Counted from the stretch's first letter, positions 35,339 to 46,967 are shown. The stretch is DNA of 64,000 nt from Welwitschia mirabilis (GCA_051453625.1 JBOZIK010000001.1:273304026-273368025), one strand, 5' to 3'. The notes: a model not told the origin generated them from the sequence alone. Made by a program: numbers and translations.

Positions 35339-36597
35339 ATGATGACCTGGGTGGTGATGCTAAGATTTTAGTTTGAATTATTATCAACTTTCAAGTATGT
35401 TCTTCAAATGTGATAATTATCCTAAAAATATCATGGGTAATTAATAAATATATAGTAATTGTTGAAAATAAATAAAAGACATGTTTTTCTAATAAAATAT
35501 ATTATATTAATGTCTTCCATTAATATAAATTGTTCATTTAATTTGATCATAATGTTAAATTTTACATGTTAATAGATTTTATATCTAATATTTTTTCTTG
35601 TATGATTATCTTAGTTACATGACTATTTCTTTGTGTAGATGGCTTTCATCATCCCAATAATCTTTATCGTTTGATGTGCCCATAAAATCACATGATGGTA
35701 AGACATTTATTCAAAGAAATATAATTAATAAATATACTATGTTATTTAGAATTATGCGATAACAAAATAAGTTTGTAATGTGTAGTTGCAAGTACCTTAT
35801 CTCAGAACCATCTAAAAATAGGTAAAGGCCTTTTTGAAGTTTCTAAAACCTTAAGTAATCAGTAATTCATATCAAGAATTATAGGCTTTTAAGGAATTTA
35901 TTTATTTTAATAAACAACTTGAGAAAAAAATAGTAGTTACCTTTTTAAGGAATTTTTTTAAATAAATACCTTAAAATACCTTTTTATTATTTTTAAGAGA
36001 TTTATATAAAAAAATACTTAAAAATAAGGCACTTATAGTCCATAAATTCCTTGAGTGTTTTGGTTTTTTTAAGGTGTTTAAAAAACAAATTCCATAAAAG
36101 TCTTCTTCAAAAAGCATCCTCTATTAAAATGCAACATATTTAGAGTTCTACATTCCTGTCCCCTTACTACCTTTTGTTTAATGGGTGGACTTTACTTATT
36201 CATGCTTTTTTCCTATGAAAGCATCAGTGGAAGATCAAAGTGCTTTAGCTCCTTAAACTTTTTATGTAGAAAATGCTTTGAAAGATTAGGTAAAATTTCA
36301 TTTTTATAGTGGAATATTCATTTCCCCAAAAATGTTTTTCAATTATTATATTTTTAGTAGTTAGGATTTGTGTTGTTTATTAAATAGGCTTTTTAATTAA
36401 TGCTAGACAAGAAAGCAAAGAATAGGGTAAGTTAATTTTTTAATATAGTCATGGGATTGAGAACTCTATTGTTTAAAATTCTTGTTGGATTTTCCATTTA
36501 CTATAAAATATTCCTATAATCCTTATAACTTATTTTCTACTTGTAGAATCCTTGTATTCACTACTTTGTATCTTTGGATTGATTTCAAAAGAATAAA
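35339..36597. other. AT-rich stretch upstream of the kinase pseudogene
   Basis: No retroelement motif, ORF or RNA gene is seen. Short recurring phrases (a 'cttttaaggaattt' and 'taccttttt' group at 35890-36060) give weak local repetition. If the pseudogene came from a complete gene copy, its promoter and 5' untranslated region would have been here, but nothing supports a working promoter. Confidence 0.5.
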
Positions 36598-38115
36598 ATG
36601 GGAATAGAAAACTATAAAAATTTGAAAAGATTAGAGAAGGAACTTATGAAAATGTTTATAAGGCCAAGGATAGGACCATTGAACAACTCGTCACTCTTAA
36701 GAACATTCATCTTGAAATGAATGAGGAAGGAGTACCTCATACTACTCTTCATGATATTTCACTTCTTTAGTTGTTTTATAACTTTATTTATGTCATCCAC
36801 TATGTTATTTTTCTTTAGTGTTTTTTCACGTTTTTTTCTTTGTTGTTTAATTTTGATATTAGAGAGATTTATTCTTCTCTATCTCTTTAATGTAAAGACA
36901 AATATTAAAGAATGATTTTAAGGTAATGTTGAACTAGATATGCTTCTTTAGTAAGTAAAAAGACTTTATTTCTTTGTTTTTTGTGTATATTTGAAAATGA
37001 ATCTTCAGTATAATTTTTTTTGCTCTTAATAGATGATGGGAAGAAAATTCGATTTGTAGTTTTTGTTATATAAGATAATTTTGAGAACTTCTTTTATAAA
37101 TTATGATAACCTATTAAATTAGTTAAAAAACCATACCACTTCTATATAAAAGAGTTTTAAGATGCAACACTTATTAATGGTATGCTAGCTACCATAGAAC
37201 TAGATTCTTTTTAAAAAGTACATGCATATTAAGTATTTCCTTTACTTATAACCTAGAAGGTTAAATCAGGATCAGATTATGACATGGATTAAGCTCCTAT
37301 CTATAATGTTTGCAATTTTTCATGAAGAAATATTTTCTGATTGTAAAAGCTATTATACCTTGTACACAAGCATTCTTCTAATGCTAGCTAGATTGGCTAA
37401 GGTAAAAGATAAATGTAATTCTTTCCTAAGTAGTTTTGCAATCAATGCAACAAATTTTATTATGTCAAAAAGAAATTATCAAGTAGAATAATATTTATAC
37501 TTTCATAGTAGTAAGAAAAAGGGATACGGAGGAGGGGAGTAGTAACCTCAACTTTCTTCAAAGGTTTGATCCAATATCTTTATTTGCTTCTTTAAGGATT
37601 TCTTTTAGCTGCAATAGATTTATATTTATTTCTAAATTGCAAGATCATTTTACTCTTATATTCTAAAAGGATGAATGCAAAATATTAAATTACAAAAGAA
37701 TTTTGTGGAAAGGTTTCATTAACTCTATTAGGTAATTATTTGAAAGCTATATGTACATGGAAAAGATAACCAACTATAAATTATTCTCAATTTAATGCCT
37801 AATCCCTTCCTAAATAAAAGCTTGTATGTTCATATTACAATAGTTTGTACAATGAACATTTATAATGCTCTATTAGTAAAGGTCTTAATTTGTATATTAA
37901 ACATTTATGATGTTTTACTAGTAAAGATCATCCTTTTTAAGATATGAATTTGGTGCAGCTTATTGCATCTGGAACATGTTGACAAAAAAGGGTAAGCTAA
38001 TAATTTACTTGGTATTTGAGTACCTAGATATTAACCTAAAGAAGTTTATTGATTTTCATAAGCATGGTGCTAATGCTAGTCTAGAGCTCAAGATTGTATT
38101 TCTAACATTTCTATG
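36598..38115 (+). pseudogene. B-type cyclin-dependent kinase pseudogene, two exon-like pieces
   Basis: Piece 1 (36598 to about 36800) starts with ATG, then IENYKNLKR. A one-base loss near 36630 follows, then EGTYENVYKAKDRT, VTLK with the ATP-binding Lys kept, HLEMNEEGVPHTTLHDISLL, and a stop. The second Gly of the glycine loop is Glu. The cyclin-binding helix motif, PPTALRE or PPTTLRE in plant B-type CDKs, is PHTTLHD. Piece 2 (about 37957-38115) follows a tgcag splice-acceptor-like site: LEHVD, then after a frameshift IIYLVFEYLDINLKKFIDFH. The residues favour the CDKB1 subgroup. CDKB kinases drive the G2-to-M step in plants with mitotic cyclins. The catalytic loop and the rest of the kinase are absent. 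The roughly 1.15 kb between the pieces behaves as an intron, so this derives from genomic DNA and not from an mRNA copy. Confidence 0.85.
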
Positions 38116-38503
38116 ATGTCTCAAGTTTAAAATATGTCATATTAGGAGTTGAATGAGTAATAATAAAATTAGGTGAATAAATATAAATTAATTCTAATTT
38201 AATTTTTAATATCTATAACTATTATTAGACATTGTCTATAGGCACTAGATGAAACAACTCTTTAATTATCACTTCATTATCTAATGATGGATCTACCAAC
38301 AACAACTAGCTAATAAAGCTAAAACTACCATCATTCATAATTACCATGTGAAATATCTAGTAATGACTTTGGAAATGCCTTAGCTATTAGAGAGAGAAGG
38401 AGACATCACTACTTTGAGTAGAGAAGTAACTATAGAGGAAGCTCTTCTATAAGAACTAACATACATTGGTCTTACAAGAAGAAGGGCCATGTAAAAAAGG
38501 ACN
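38116..38503. other. Unassigned stretch after the kinase pseudogene
   Basis: Could contain further intron of the kinase copy. A short open reading on the plus strand near 38375-38430 (REREGDITTLSREVTIEEALL) is not recognised. Nothing else is seen before the gap. Confidence 0.4.
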
Positions 38504-38860
38504 NNNNNNNNNNNNNNNNNNNNNNNNNNNNNNNNNNNNNNNNNNNNNNNNNNNNNNNNNNNNNNNNNNNNNNNNNNNNNNNNNNNNNNNNNNNNNNNNN
38601 NNNNNNNNNNNNNNNNNNNNNNNNNNNNNNNNNNNNNNNNNNNNNNNNNNNNNNNNNNNNNNNNNNNNNNNNNNNNNNNNNNNNNNNNNNNNNNNNNNNN
38701 NNNNNNNNNNNNNNNNNNNNNNNNNNNNNNNNNNNNNNNNNNNNNNNNNNNNNNNNNNNNNNNNNNNNNNNNNNNNNNNNNNNNNNNNNNNNNNNNNNNN
38801 NNNNNNNNNNNNNNNNNNNNNNNNNNNNNNNNNNNNNNNNNNNNNNNNNNNNNNNNNNNN
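38504..38860. other. Sequence gap (357 N)
   Basis: Separates the kinase pseudogene region from the Athila-like leader that begins at 38861. The flanks are not duplicated. Confidence 0.99.
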
Positions 38861-39368
38861 CCTAATCATCCGAACATCACAGGAGATGCTAGAAAATAAT
38901 TTATTACAAAAAAAATTAAAATCCAAAAATAAAATTAAGAATAAAGAATGCACATTGTCATCCTCTATGTTATGAAGATGATAGAGGGGACGAGCATAAT
39001 TTTTATAGAAAATTAAAACTTAAAACCAAAACTGAAAAATAAAAAAAGAAAAAAACATGAGAATCAAAAAAGTAAAAAAACCAAAAAGAAAAAAAAACTG
39101 AGAACCAAAAACTAAAAAACCAAAAAAATAAAAACCAAGAACCAAAAAATCAAAAAATCGAAAAAACTAAAAAACCAAAAAATAAAAATCAAAAATCAAA
39201 AAACTAAAAAAATAAAAACCACGAACAAAAAAAAAATTAAAAAGAATAAAAACCACAAATAGAAAACTTATGATTTCTAATAAAAATAAAAACATCGCTA
39301 TAGATAAATAACTGAACAAAAATCTGATGTACTTACCAAATGACAATAATCCTCGTACTCCTCAATAG
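38861..39368 (-). mobile_element. E2 leader fragment, A-rich
   Basis: This matches the leader of E3 at about 46640-46940: the same hairpin modules, then an A-rich part, then 'acttaccaaatgac' near the primer site. The portion 39000-39260 is a low-complexity run of AAAAACC and AAAAACT phrases, much longer than in E3. It represents the 5' interior of an Athila-like element (E2) on the minus strand. The gag that should follow is in the gap or lost. Confidence 0.7.
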
Positions 39369-39392
39369 CCTTTCTTGATAATGATGCCAATT
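39369..39392 (-). other. E2 primer binding site, tRNA-Asp type (decayed)
   Basis: On the minus strand the sequence next to the LTR end reads AATTGGCATCATTATCAAGA, a decayed Asp-type primer site like those at 3191-3212 and 60089-60113. Confidence 0.65.
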
Positions 39393-40455
39393 TGTTATAG
39401 TGTGTATTTGTGCAAGTGCTTAAGTTTGAAAAGATTCTATCATTCATACAATATATAGATATCTTACACAATACATCATACTAGTATGAGTGGAAGTAGA
39501 CCTGAAATGTCATATTCATGTTGAAGACTATGAGATGAGACTTAGGCTGCTTTGCAAAATGGAATAGGAATTAGAAATAAATAACAATGTAGAAAAATAA
39601 AGGAATGTAATGCAAATGCAAAGTACAACTAATCTTAATGAATGCAAAATGAACTAATACTACTTACTTTCAGCCTTAACAAAGGCTACTCTTGATAATC
39701 TATATCACCTAAGAAATTATTGTCAGATCAAGGGTAACATAGACTATAAGGATCATTATAAAATCTATAATGTAAATATAAAAATAAATTAAGGTTTATA
39801 TTAAGAAATAGTAACAAGCATCTTGGTAACAAAATAGCTGGATCTCAATGGAGGATAGACAGCCCTCCACCAAGTGTACATCTTTTTGTAATACTCAAGA
39901 TGGATCTCTCACCCTTCGATCTCCTATCATGAGAATTTTCAATACAACAAAGATGAGAATAAGGTCGAAGGAGGGTTTATTTATAACAGCTCATAGGAAA
40001 AAAAGATAAATAATAGATGCGATTAGCTGCACTCATAAATAAAATGGATAAAATAGTCAAAAGTTACTATCAGAGTCAATTACATATCAGTGTCATCCTA
40101 ACTGTCATCCCGACAATAATGGTGATGACAAAAAATTGTAAAAGATGAATTAAAATGATTACTCAATAGTTATTTAGTAGTCTACGTGAGTAGTTATTGT
40201 CCTACCTATCATGGGGATGATGGTCTTCTTTGATCATTTTCTTAAGGAGAAACTTAGCATTTTTGTCAGTAATCCTTCTCCAAAGAATTGTGCATCAATA
40301 TGTGCTTAATACATTAAATCTAGGTAAGAATCACACATTTTTGAGATTTTCTATTGAATCTTCAAAATCCTTAGAATTGCATCTAAACCTGTATAAAAGT
40401 CTTACAAAATAACTCATAAAACCCTATTAAATAACCATAAGTTGGTAGTACAACA
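39393..40455 (-). mobile_element. Athila-like LTR shared by E2 and E3
   Basis: 1.06 kb, TGTTATAGTGTGTATTTG to AGTACAACA. Its closest partner is 46968-48028, with the same 'gatggtcttctttgatcatt' block (40219 and 47807), which E1 and E4 lack. On its left is a primer site and leader; on its right is a polypurine tract and the 3' end of E3. One LTR therefore serves as 5' LTR of E2 and 3' LTR of E3. Confidence 0.82.
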
Positions 40456-40565
40456 TAGCCTCCCACTTAGCCTTTGTCAGTCCCTGATAAAAATCAAGTG
40501 TAAAATCCATAATTACAAGCTAATTTATTTTTCAAAAGATAAATCTGGAGGTCATAAAAAAGGCT

Positions 40566-41205
40566 NNNNNNNNNNNNNNNNNNNNNNNNNNNNNNNNNNN
40601 NNNNNNNNNNNNNNNNNNNNNNNNNNNNNNNNNNNNNNNNNNNNNNNNNNNNNNNNNNNNNNNNNNNNNNNNNNNNNNNNNNNNNNNNNNNNNNNNNNNN
40701 NNNNNNNNNNNNNNNNNNNNNNNNNNNNNNNNNNNNNNNNNNNNNNNNNNNNNNNNNNNNNNNNNNNNNNNNNNNNNNNNNNNNNNNNNNNNNNNNNNNN
40801 NNNNNNNNNNNNNNNNNNNNNNNNNNNNNNNNNNNNNNNNNNNNNNNNNNNNNNNNNNNNNNNNNNNNNNNNNNNNNNNNNNNNNNNNNNNNNNNNNNNN
40901 NNNNNNNNNNNNNNNNNNNNNNNNNNNNNNNNNNNNNNNNNNNNNNNNNNNNNNNNNNNNNNNNNNNNNNNNNNNNNNNNNNNNNNNNNNNNNNNNNNNN
41001 NNNNNNNNNNNNNNNNNNNNNNNNNNNNNNNNNNNNNNNNNNNNNNNNNNNNNNNNNNNNNNNNNNNNNNNNNNNNNNNNNNNNNNNNNNNNNNNNNNNN
41101 NNNNNNNNNNNNNNNNNNNNNNNNNNNNNNNNNNNNNNNNNNNNNNNNNNNNNNNNNNNNNNNNNNNNNNNNNNNNNNNNNNNNNNNNNNNNNNNNNNNN
41201 NNNNN
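40566..41205. other. Sequence gap (640 N)
   Basis: In the E3 3' region. The right edge begins with the GC-richer CTCCTCCCCTCTGCTCCACC, unlike its surroundings. No duplicated flanks. Confidence 0.99.
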
Positions 41206-42499
41206 CTCCTCCCCTCTGCTCCACCTCATCCCATATAAAAAGCAATACATACCATATTGGAAAATAAAGTAAAGAAAGTAAACATGAGTGAGAAGGCAGG
41301 CAAAAGAGGACAACTTTCTAAATGAAGTGTAAAGTTGAGCAATGTTAGATTTGAAAAAATATAGAGATATAAAATATTCTGATAGGTAAAGAAAAGAGTG
41401 GACAATAAAAATGTTTCATCACAAAAAGAATATGAGCAGCACTTATAGCACCAAAAAAAATCTTAAAGAAAACACTTATCTAAACAAGAAATTATCTTTT
41501 ATTAAAAACTTAAACAAGAAAAACATGCTAAAAAATATGGTAATGACTTTGAAATAACTAACCAAACCATAAAAGAAAACAACAATAATAAACATAAGAT
41601 AACATAAAAAAAGATAACTCACCGATCTGATATTTTAACCTAGTAGATTCCCATGAAAGAAAAGCATAATATCACTTGATGTGAAAAATGTATGACTTAA
41701 TGTACAAAAATTCTATTTGATAAGGTAGTAATTATGATAATGCTATAGTAAAATTCTTTAAAAAATGAATTATCAGACCAAAGAATTGCTTAAAAATGAA
41801 CTCTCCTATCATTATTTCAAAATAAACACTCAAATATCAAGAAATAAAATGATCATGTAAAAAGACTAAGAGCCTAAGAAATAAGTAATGCCTCTGATGA
41901 TACAAGAAATAATACTAATCCCATGGTCTTAAAGTTTAAATACAACTTTATTATCCATGATGAGGAAAGTGCAATCATAGTTAGAGAAGTAAGGATCCGC
42001 AAAGCATGGTCAACTAACCTATTAGTGGAATTCCCATAGCTATCATATTACACTACCAAAGGCTTCTCTCAGAAATATTTACATGGGTGTACTTGCAGTA
42101 GGACATCATGGTGGCCATGTTTTTGAGATATCATAAATACAAAACATCATGTTTTTTATTTTCCTCTCAAAAATAAAACAACATTTCACATAACCAAATA
42201 CTTCAAAAGACAAAGATAAAAGTCATAAAATTAAGATAGAAAAGAATACTTTAAACAATTTAGGATCTTTTAATCATTGAGAAAAACATCAAAAAACAAA
42301 AGCATTTTCCTTGAAATTGAAGTTCATAGACTTGTGAATGTTCTAAGATTGGGTGAATTCAATCTTACCACTAAAATGCCCAAGTTACAAGGCTAATCAT
42401 GGAAATAAATACATATATCATATTAGAAAGATGACCAAGTAATATCATAATAATCTTTCAAAGGAAAAAGATAAGGGAAAATTCATATGATGTGCTTAT
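41206..42499 (-). other. E3 3' region, no gene recognised
   Basis: 41990-42360 matches E4 at about 54690-55100: the 'aatggaattcccata' block at 42026 and 54735, followed by 'ggacatcatggtg' at 42102 and 54803. It is the stretch downstream of integrase in this element family. I see no open frame longer than chance on either strand. Confidence 0.55.
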
Positions 42500-42600
42500 G
42501 TAATTCCAAATTTTGTTCATTTACTTCCACAATTCTTAATTAGTTAAGTCAGAAATCTTTATAGAGTCATAAAAATGTATTTTCTCAAATAACAAAAAAT
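42500..42600 (-). pseudogene. E3 integrase C-terminal fragment
   Basis: On the minus strand the short reading IHFYDSIKISDLTN, followed by a stop, aligns with VHFNGSIKISNLEI of E4 at 55350-55400, which is the C-terminal beta-rich end of the Athila integrase. It is the only integrase part left in E3. Confidence 0.6.
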
Positions 42601-43484
42601 AAAAATCAATATTTTAGTGGTTATCATCATGGTTATCATCTAAATGACATAGTGGACAACAAAGGTAGAAAAATAGAAAATTATTAGAAAACACAAAAAA
42701 AAATTAGAAATCTAGAAAAATTAACAAAACTAACTATCATCCACCTTGTCATGGGGACGACAGAGGAGATGACAAATTATTATTGCAGAAAATAGAAGAT
42801 AGAAACTACAAATAGAAATAAAATCTAAAAAAATAAAATGAAATTAGAGACTATCAAAATAGAAAACTAAAAATAAAATAGCAACAAAAGCAATTTTTAT
42901 TTAATTTCTAAATCTAAATCACACTTTGGTTGAAAAGAAAGGAGGAAAAATTAAGGATCTATTTTGGTCTTAAGATTTTTAGATAAATAAGGTCTAGACC
43001 AGAAAAATTTACCAATTGATAAAATATAAGCGATGTGCAATTATTAACAAGTAAAATCAATTGGATAAAGAGAGGAGTAATGGAGAGCACTTTATGATAC
43101 CATATTAAAGTACAAATTTTGGAAGTTAGAGGGGAGAAAAATGGTAACTCTAGTAAAATATTTTTATTAAATGCAAGAGTTTTATTTTAATCATCATAAA
43201 GAAAATTACCTTTAAGTCCATTTAAAAAAAATTCATCTAAATTTAAATTATGTTGTTTAATTTTTAGCTTATGTAATGGACAATTCTCTTATAATCTTTT
43301 TGGAAAAGTTAAACTTCCTTACTTTCTAAAGGTTGTATTTCTTCTTCACTCTTAAGTTAGTTATCATAAAGCACATTCTCATTTGATTTTATCTCTCTTT
43401 CTTTAATTGGATAATGTTGTAAAAATAAAGTTGGTTTAATGTTTCTTCAATGTTCATTTTATCACTTAAATCTTTCTAAGTTTT

Positions 43485-43825
43485 ACTAAAGACTCTAATG
43501 GTAAACATTCTATTTTAAAAATGATATTACATTAATGATGCAATGGGCTATTGCATAAAAGGCTCTTTCTAGAAGTAAAGGATATCCTCTATTATGCTCA
43601 ACTTCTATGATAATTACATCTATTAGGTAGCACGCTTCTTCAATTTGAATTACCAAATCTTTAATAATGCTTAAGAGTTTCTTAACTAAAGTATCTACTA
43701 ATTCTAATACAACTAGAGTAGGCTCTATTCTATCCTCCAAATCAAATCTCTTACAAATGTGAAGTGGCATAATGTTAACACTCACTTCAATGTCTATTAA
43801 AGCTTTTCTGATTTTTTTTTTCTCT
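43485..43825 (-). pseudogene. E3 aspartic protease
   Basis: The open frame reads (right to left) KALIDIEVSVNIMPLHICKR, then LVVLELVDTLVKK, IIKDLVIQIEE, a CYLIDVIIIEVEHN block, and YPLLLERAFYAIAHCIINV. This is the whole Athila-type retropepsin domain of about 90 residues in normal order. The active site keeps its Asp (D-I-E in place of D-L-G), but the essential Gly is now Glu. The final (I/L)LGRPF-type motif is LLERAF. Retropepsins act as dimers to process gag-pol. The frame has stayed open for 92 codons from the internal Met (43785-43510). That is long for this window, although the Gly change makes activity unlikely. Gag precedes it directly. Confidence 0.85.
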
Positions 43826-43829
43826 TTAT

Positions 43830-45480
43830 AGTAACATTCATTTAGCTACTCCTGGATCTTTAAATTTGGGTTATTTTGTAATACTATATTTGTAAGGAAT
43901 TGGGCTAAGAAGACTCTGCTAGAAATAACTTATTTTTATTTTCTTCTTATTAATTATTTCCAAAGTTTTAAGTACCTTAAATTTGTTGTAAAATTTTTTA
44001 AAATGGTAAGTTTATACTCATGTTTGTCATCAAGGCTTTAAGATGTTCATTAAAAGTTGAATTTTTGTTAAACCTACCCATATAAGGGGTTGTTTGTTGA
44101 GAAGGATTTTTCTTTTTCTTTATGTCAAAAGAAGGGAAGTTGTAATCTTCTAATGTTTTAATATTCTCTTCCTATTCTTATTCATCATTTCTAAAGTTAT
44201 TTTGAGAGGTGAAAGGTTTACATGGAAGAGGATTTATTTCTTATCCACTTCTTATTATAACCTTACAATATTTTCTTAGTTTATTAAGATTTGATAAAGT
44301 TTCTATAGCTAATATTCTTTAAGGTATTTGAATTACCAACATGGTTTATTCAAAGATGTTTACTATGTTTTCTATATTAGCATTTATTCTTCTAATTTTA
44401 TCTATAAGGTTTATGAGTTGATTATTTGAATATTGAAAGTTTGATGATCCTGATTGAGGGTTTAAGTTTTCAAACTAGTCTCTAAATAGTTTAGAATTGT
44501 TTTAGAAATGAATGTTCAATCTAGGTTGTGCCTAATTTTGATTTTGAAAGTTTTAAGATGGTTGGTTGAAAGTACAAACTTCTTCATGAATTCTTTCTTT
44601 GTATGTTAGCAAAAGAGGATAGTTTTTAATAACATGATAATTATCCTCACATAAATCATAGGTTTGCATAACATTTCTTTCATTGTTGATGTGGCATCTA
44701 AGATTATTTCTACATACTTTTGCAACGTTATTTTAAAATCTCTTATATAATTTATAGGATTGAATTCTATCTATTTTTGTTATTTAACCTCTTTTAAATC
44801 TTTAATTAGTTGGCCTACAATTGGATTTTCTTTAGGAGTTGAATAATTTTGACTTACCTTCATAAGTTCTTTTAATTTTGTTCATGTATCATCTAGTGTA
44901 AGGTTTATGAGATTTCCTCCACATGAAAAATCTATAAGTTGTTTCGCCTGTGAAGTTAGCTTACTATAAAAGTAGTCTATTAGTTCTATTGGTGAAAAAG
45001 CATCTGCTAGATTAGAATGGCAGGCTACAAAGAAATATTTATATGTAGAGGCATAACTTCATTTGGTTTTTGTTAAAAGTTCATTACCTCATTTTTTTCT
45101 TTTTCTAATGATTTCTTCACTTATGAATCTCTTTACAAAGTTTTCTCAGACTTGATCTCATGTTTTTAAGATTTTGTGGGATATGGTTGTTAAACAATTC
45201 TTCACTCTAACATTTAATGTCATGGAAAATATTACCATTATATTAGTTATTTTTTTCTTCCCATTTTCTGAGGTGAGGATTAGTTGTTTAATGTTTGTAA
45301 TGTATTGAAGGGGGTTCTCATCATCTTATCTACTAAAAGTTGGGTAGGAATTTAGGTTTTTAAGCTTAACATCATCTCCTTGGGGTAGATCAAAAGGAGT
45401 TGGAATTTCTTATTTCTTATTAGCTAACAATTCTCTAAAAGTGAGGTTTGCATTAGGAGTAGAAGATCCTATGATTTGTT
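43830..45480 (-). pseudogene. gag: E3 gag remnant
   Basis: On the minus strand, from about 45480: the N-terminal block around ELLANK-type residues matching E4 at 59640-59560; a decayed gag core; LKELMKVSQNYSTPKENPIV (44880-44820); the zinc-knuckle-like LCEDNYHVIKNYP (44660-44620), with the first Cys and the His kept; a Gln/Asn-rich region (44560-44450); and FNEHLKALMTNMSINLPF (44060-44000), which is the block usually found just ahead of the Athila protease. Gag assembles the particle and binds RNA. There are many stops. Confidence 0.75.
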
Positions 45481-45679
45481 TTTGCTTATAGAAGATACTT
45501 GATATTGTGAATGAGTTATCTTCTTTTATAAGGTTTTCATTAAAAAATCAGATTAAAAAAAATAAATTTATAAGTAGTTTTAAGTGCACCTGGAGATCAC
45601 TTTTCCGATTTATTTTTTATATCCACTAGTACTTATTTAATGTTCTTTTTTATTAGTAGCCTTTTTTTCTAATATTTAT

Positions 45680-46547
45680 TCTCAAGATTAACCATATTAT
45701 ATCATCTTGTAAATAGAAAATAATAAAAAATAAGATAAAAAATAACATACTATCATCCTANNNNNNNNNNNNNNNNNNNNNNNNNNNNNNNNNNNNNNNN
45801 NNNNNNNNNNNNNNNNNNNNNNNNNNNNNNNNNNNNNNNNNNNNNNNNNNNNNNNNNNNNNNNNNNNNNNNNNNNNNNNNNNNNNNNNNNNNNNNNNNNN
45901 NNNNNNNNNNNNNNNNNNNNNNNNNNNNNNNNNNNNNNNNNNNNNNNNNNNNNNNNNNNNNNNNNNNNNNNNNNNNNNNNNNNNNNNNNNNNNNNNNNNN
46001 NNNNNNNNNNNNNNNNNNNNNNNNNNNNNNNNNNNNNNNNNNNNNNNNNNNNNNNNNNNNNNNNNNNNNNNNNNNNNNNNNNNNNNNNNNNNNNNNNNNN
46101 NNNNNNNNNNNNNNNNNNNNNNNNNNNNNNNNNNNNNNNNNNNNNNNNNNNNNNNNNNNNNNNNNNNNNNNNNNNNNNNNNNNNNNNNNNNNNNNNNNNN
46201 NNNNNNNNNNNNNNNNNNNNNNNNNNNNNNNNNNNNNNNNNNNNNNNNNNNNNNNNNNNNNNNNNNNNNNNNNNNNNNNNNNNNNNNNNNNNNNNNNNNN
46301 NNNNNNNNNNNNNNNNNNNNNNNNNNNNNNNNNNNNNNNNNNNNNNNNNNNNNNNNNNNNNNNNNNNNNNNNNNNNNNNNNNNNNNNNNNNNNNNNNNNN
46401 NNNNNNNNNNNNNNNNNNNNNNNNNNNNNNNNNNNNNNNNNNNNNNNNNNNNNNNNNNNNNNNNNNTCTCAAGATTAACAATATTATATAATATTTTAAA
46501 TATAAAACAATAAAAAATAAGATAAAAAATAACATACTATCATCCTA
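45680..46547. repeat. 81-base similar flanks around a 706-N gap
   Basis: 45680-45760 ends exactly at the gap. 46467-46547 begins exactly after it. Both start TCTCAAGATTAAC and end ATACTATCATCCTA. They differ at roughly 8-10 of 81 positions, and the last 35 or so are identical. This fits either unmerged allelic contigs or a true repeat at the contig ends. The gap itself runs 45761-46466. Confidence 0.9.
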
Positions 46548-46943
46548 TCTGTTATGGGAATCATATAAGGAACGACACACAGAGAAACTAGAAAAAACAA
46601 AAATAGAATCGAAACTAAAACAAAAATTAGAAAATATGATTGTCATCCACCTAGTCATCTGGATGTCACAAGAAATGACAGAAGTAATTTATTATAGAAA
46701 AATAAAAATCCTAAAATAAAACTAAGAGCAAAAACCACACATTATCATTCCATCTATCATGGAAACAACAGAGGAGACAAACATAAATTTTTACTAAAAA
46801 CTAAAATAAAAAAAATTAAAACTAAAATACTACATATAGAAAACCTATAGCTCCTAATAAAATACAAAACTACATAGATTAATAACCAAATAAAGATCTA
46901 ATATACTCACTTGAATGATGAAAAACCATGTACTCTTCAATAT
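46548..46943 (-). other. E3 leader
   Basis: Leader between gag and the primer site, A-rich. It has hairpin modules at 46641-46680 and 46742-46781. Homologous to E2 38861-39368. No coding. Confidence 0.65.
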
Positions 46944-46967
46944 CCTTCCCTAGTAATGGTGTTAATT
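46944..46967 (-). other. E3 primer binding site, tRNA-Asp type (decayed)
   Basis: On the minus strand the sequence inside the LTR end reads AACACCATTACTAGGGAAGG. The pattern ..CACCATTA..GGGAA.. is shared with E4 (60089-60113). Confidence 0.65.

Larger units (their letters stand above)
40456..46943 (-). mobile_element. E3 interior (Athila-like, pol-deleted)
   Basis: The interior lies between LTRs 39393-40455 and 46968-48028. Read leftwards from the primer site: leader with hairpin modules, gag, protease, a non-coding joint with leader-like sequence (42600-42880), the integrase C-terminal end, the 3' region, and a polypurine tract (40456-40472, on the minus strand CTAAGTGGGAGGCTA). RT, RNase H and the integrase core are missing. 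Two large gaps lie within it. E3 depended on other elements for mobility, if it moved at all in this form. Confidence 0.8.

Noticed and set aside
34497-35387. Long open frames across the 832-N gap
   Set aside because: They consist almost entirely of undetermined bases. The same applies to frames over the gaps at 10753, 23030, 38504, 40566 and 45761.
38466-38994. Possible CRISPR-like or phage-type repeats in the hairpin-rich leaders
   Set aside because: Spacing is irregular, copies are diverged and spread over LTRs and leaders, and the sequence is plant nuclear, so a CRISPR array is excluded.
39000-39260. Poly-A tail of a LINE or processed gene
   Set aside because: The A-rich run continues into a leader homologous to E3 and ends at a primer site, so it is element leader sequence.
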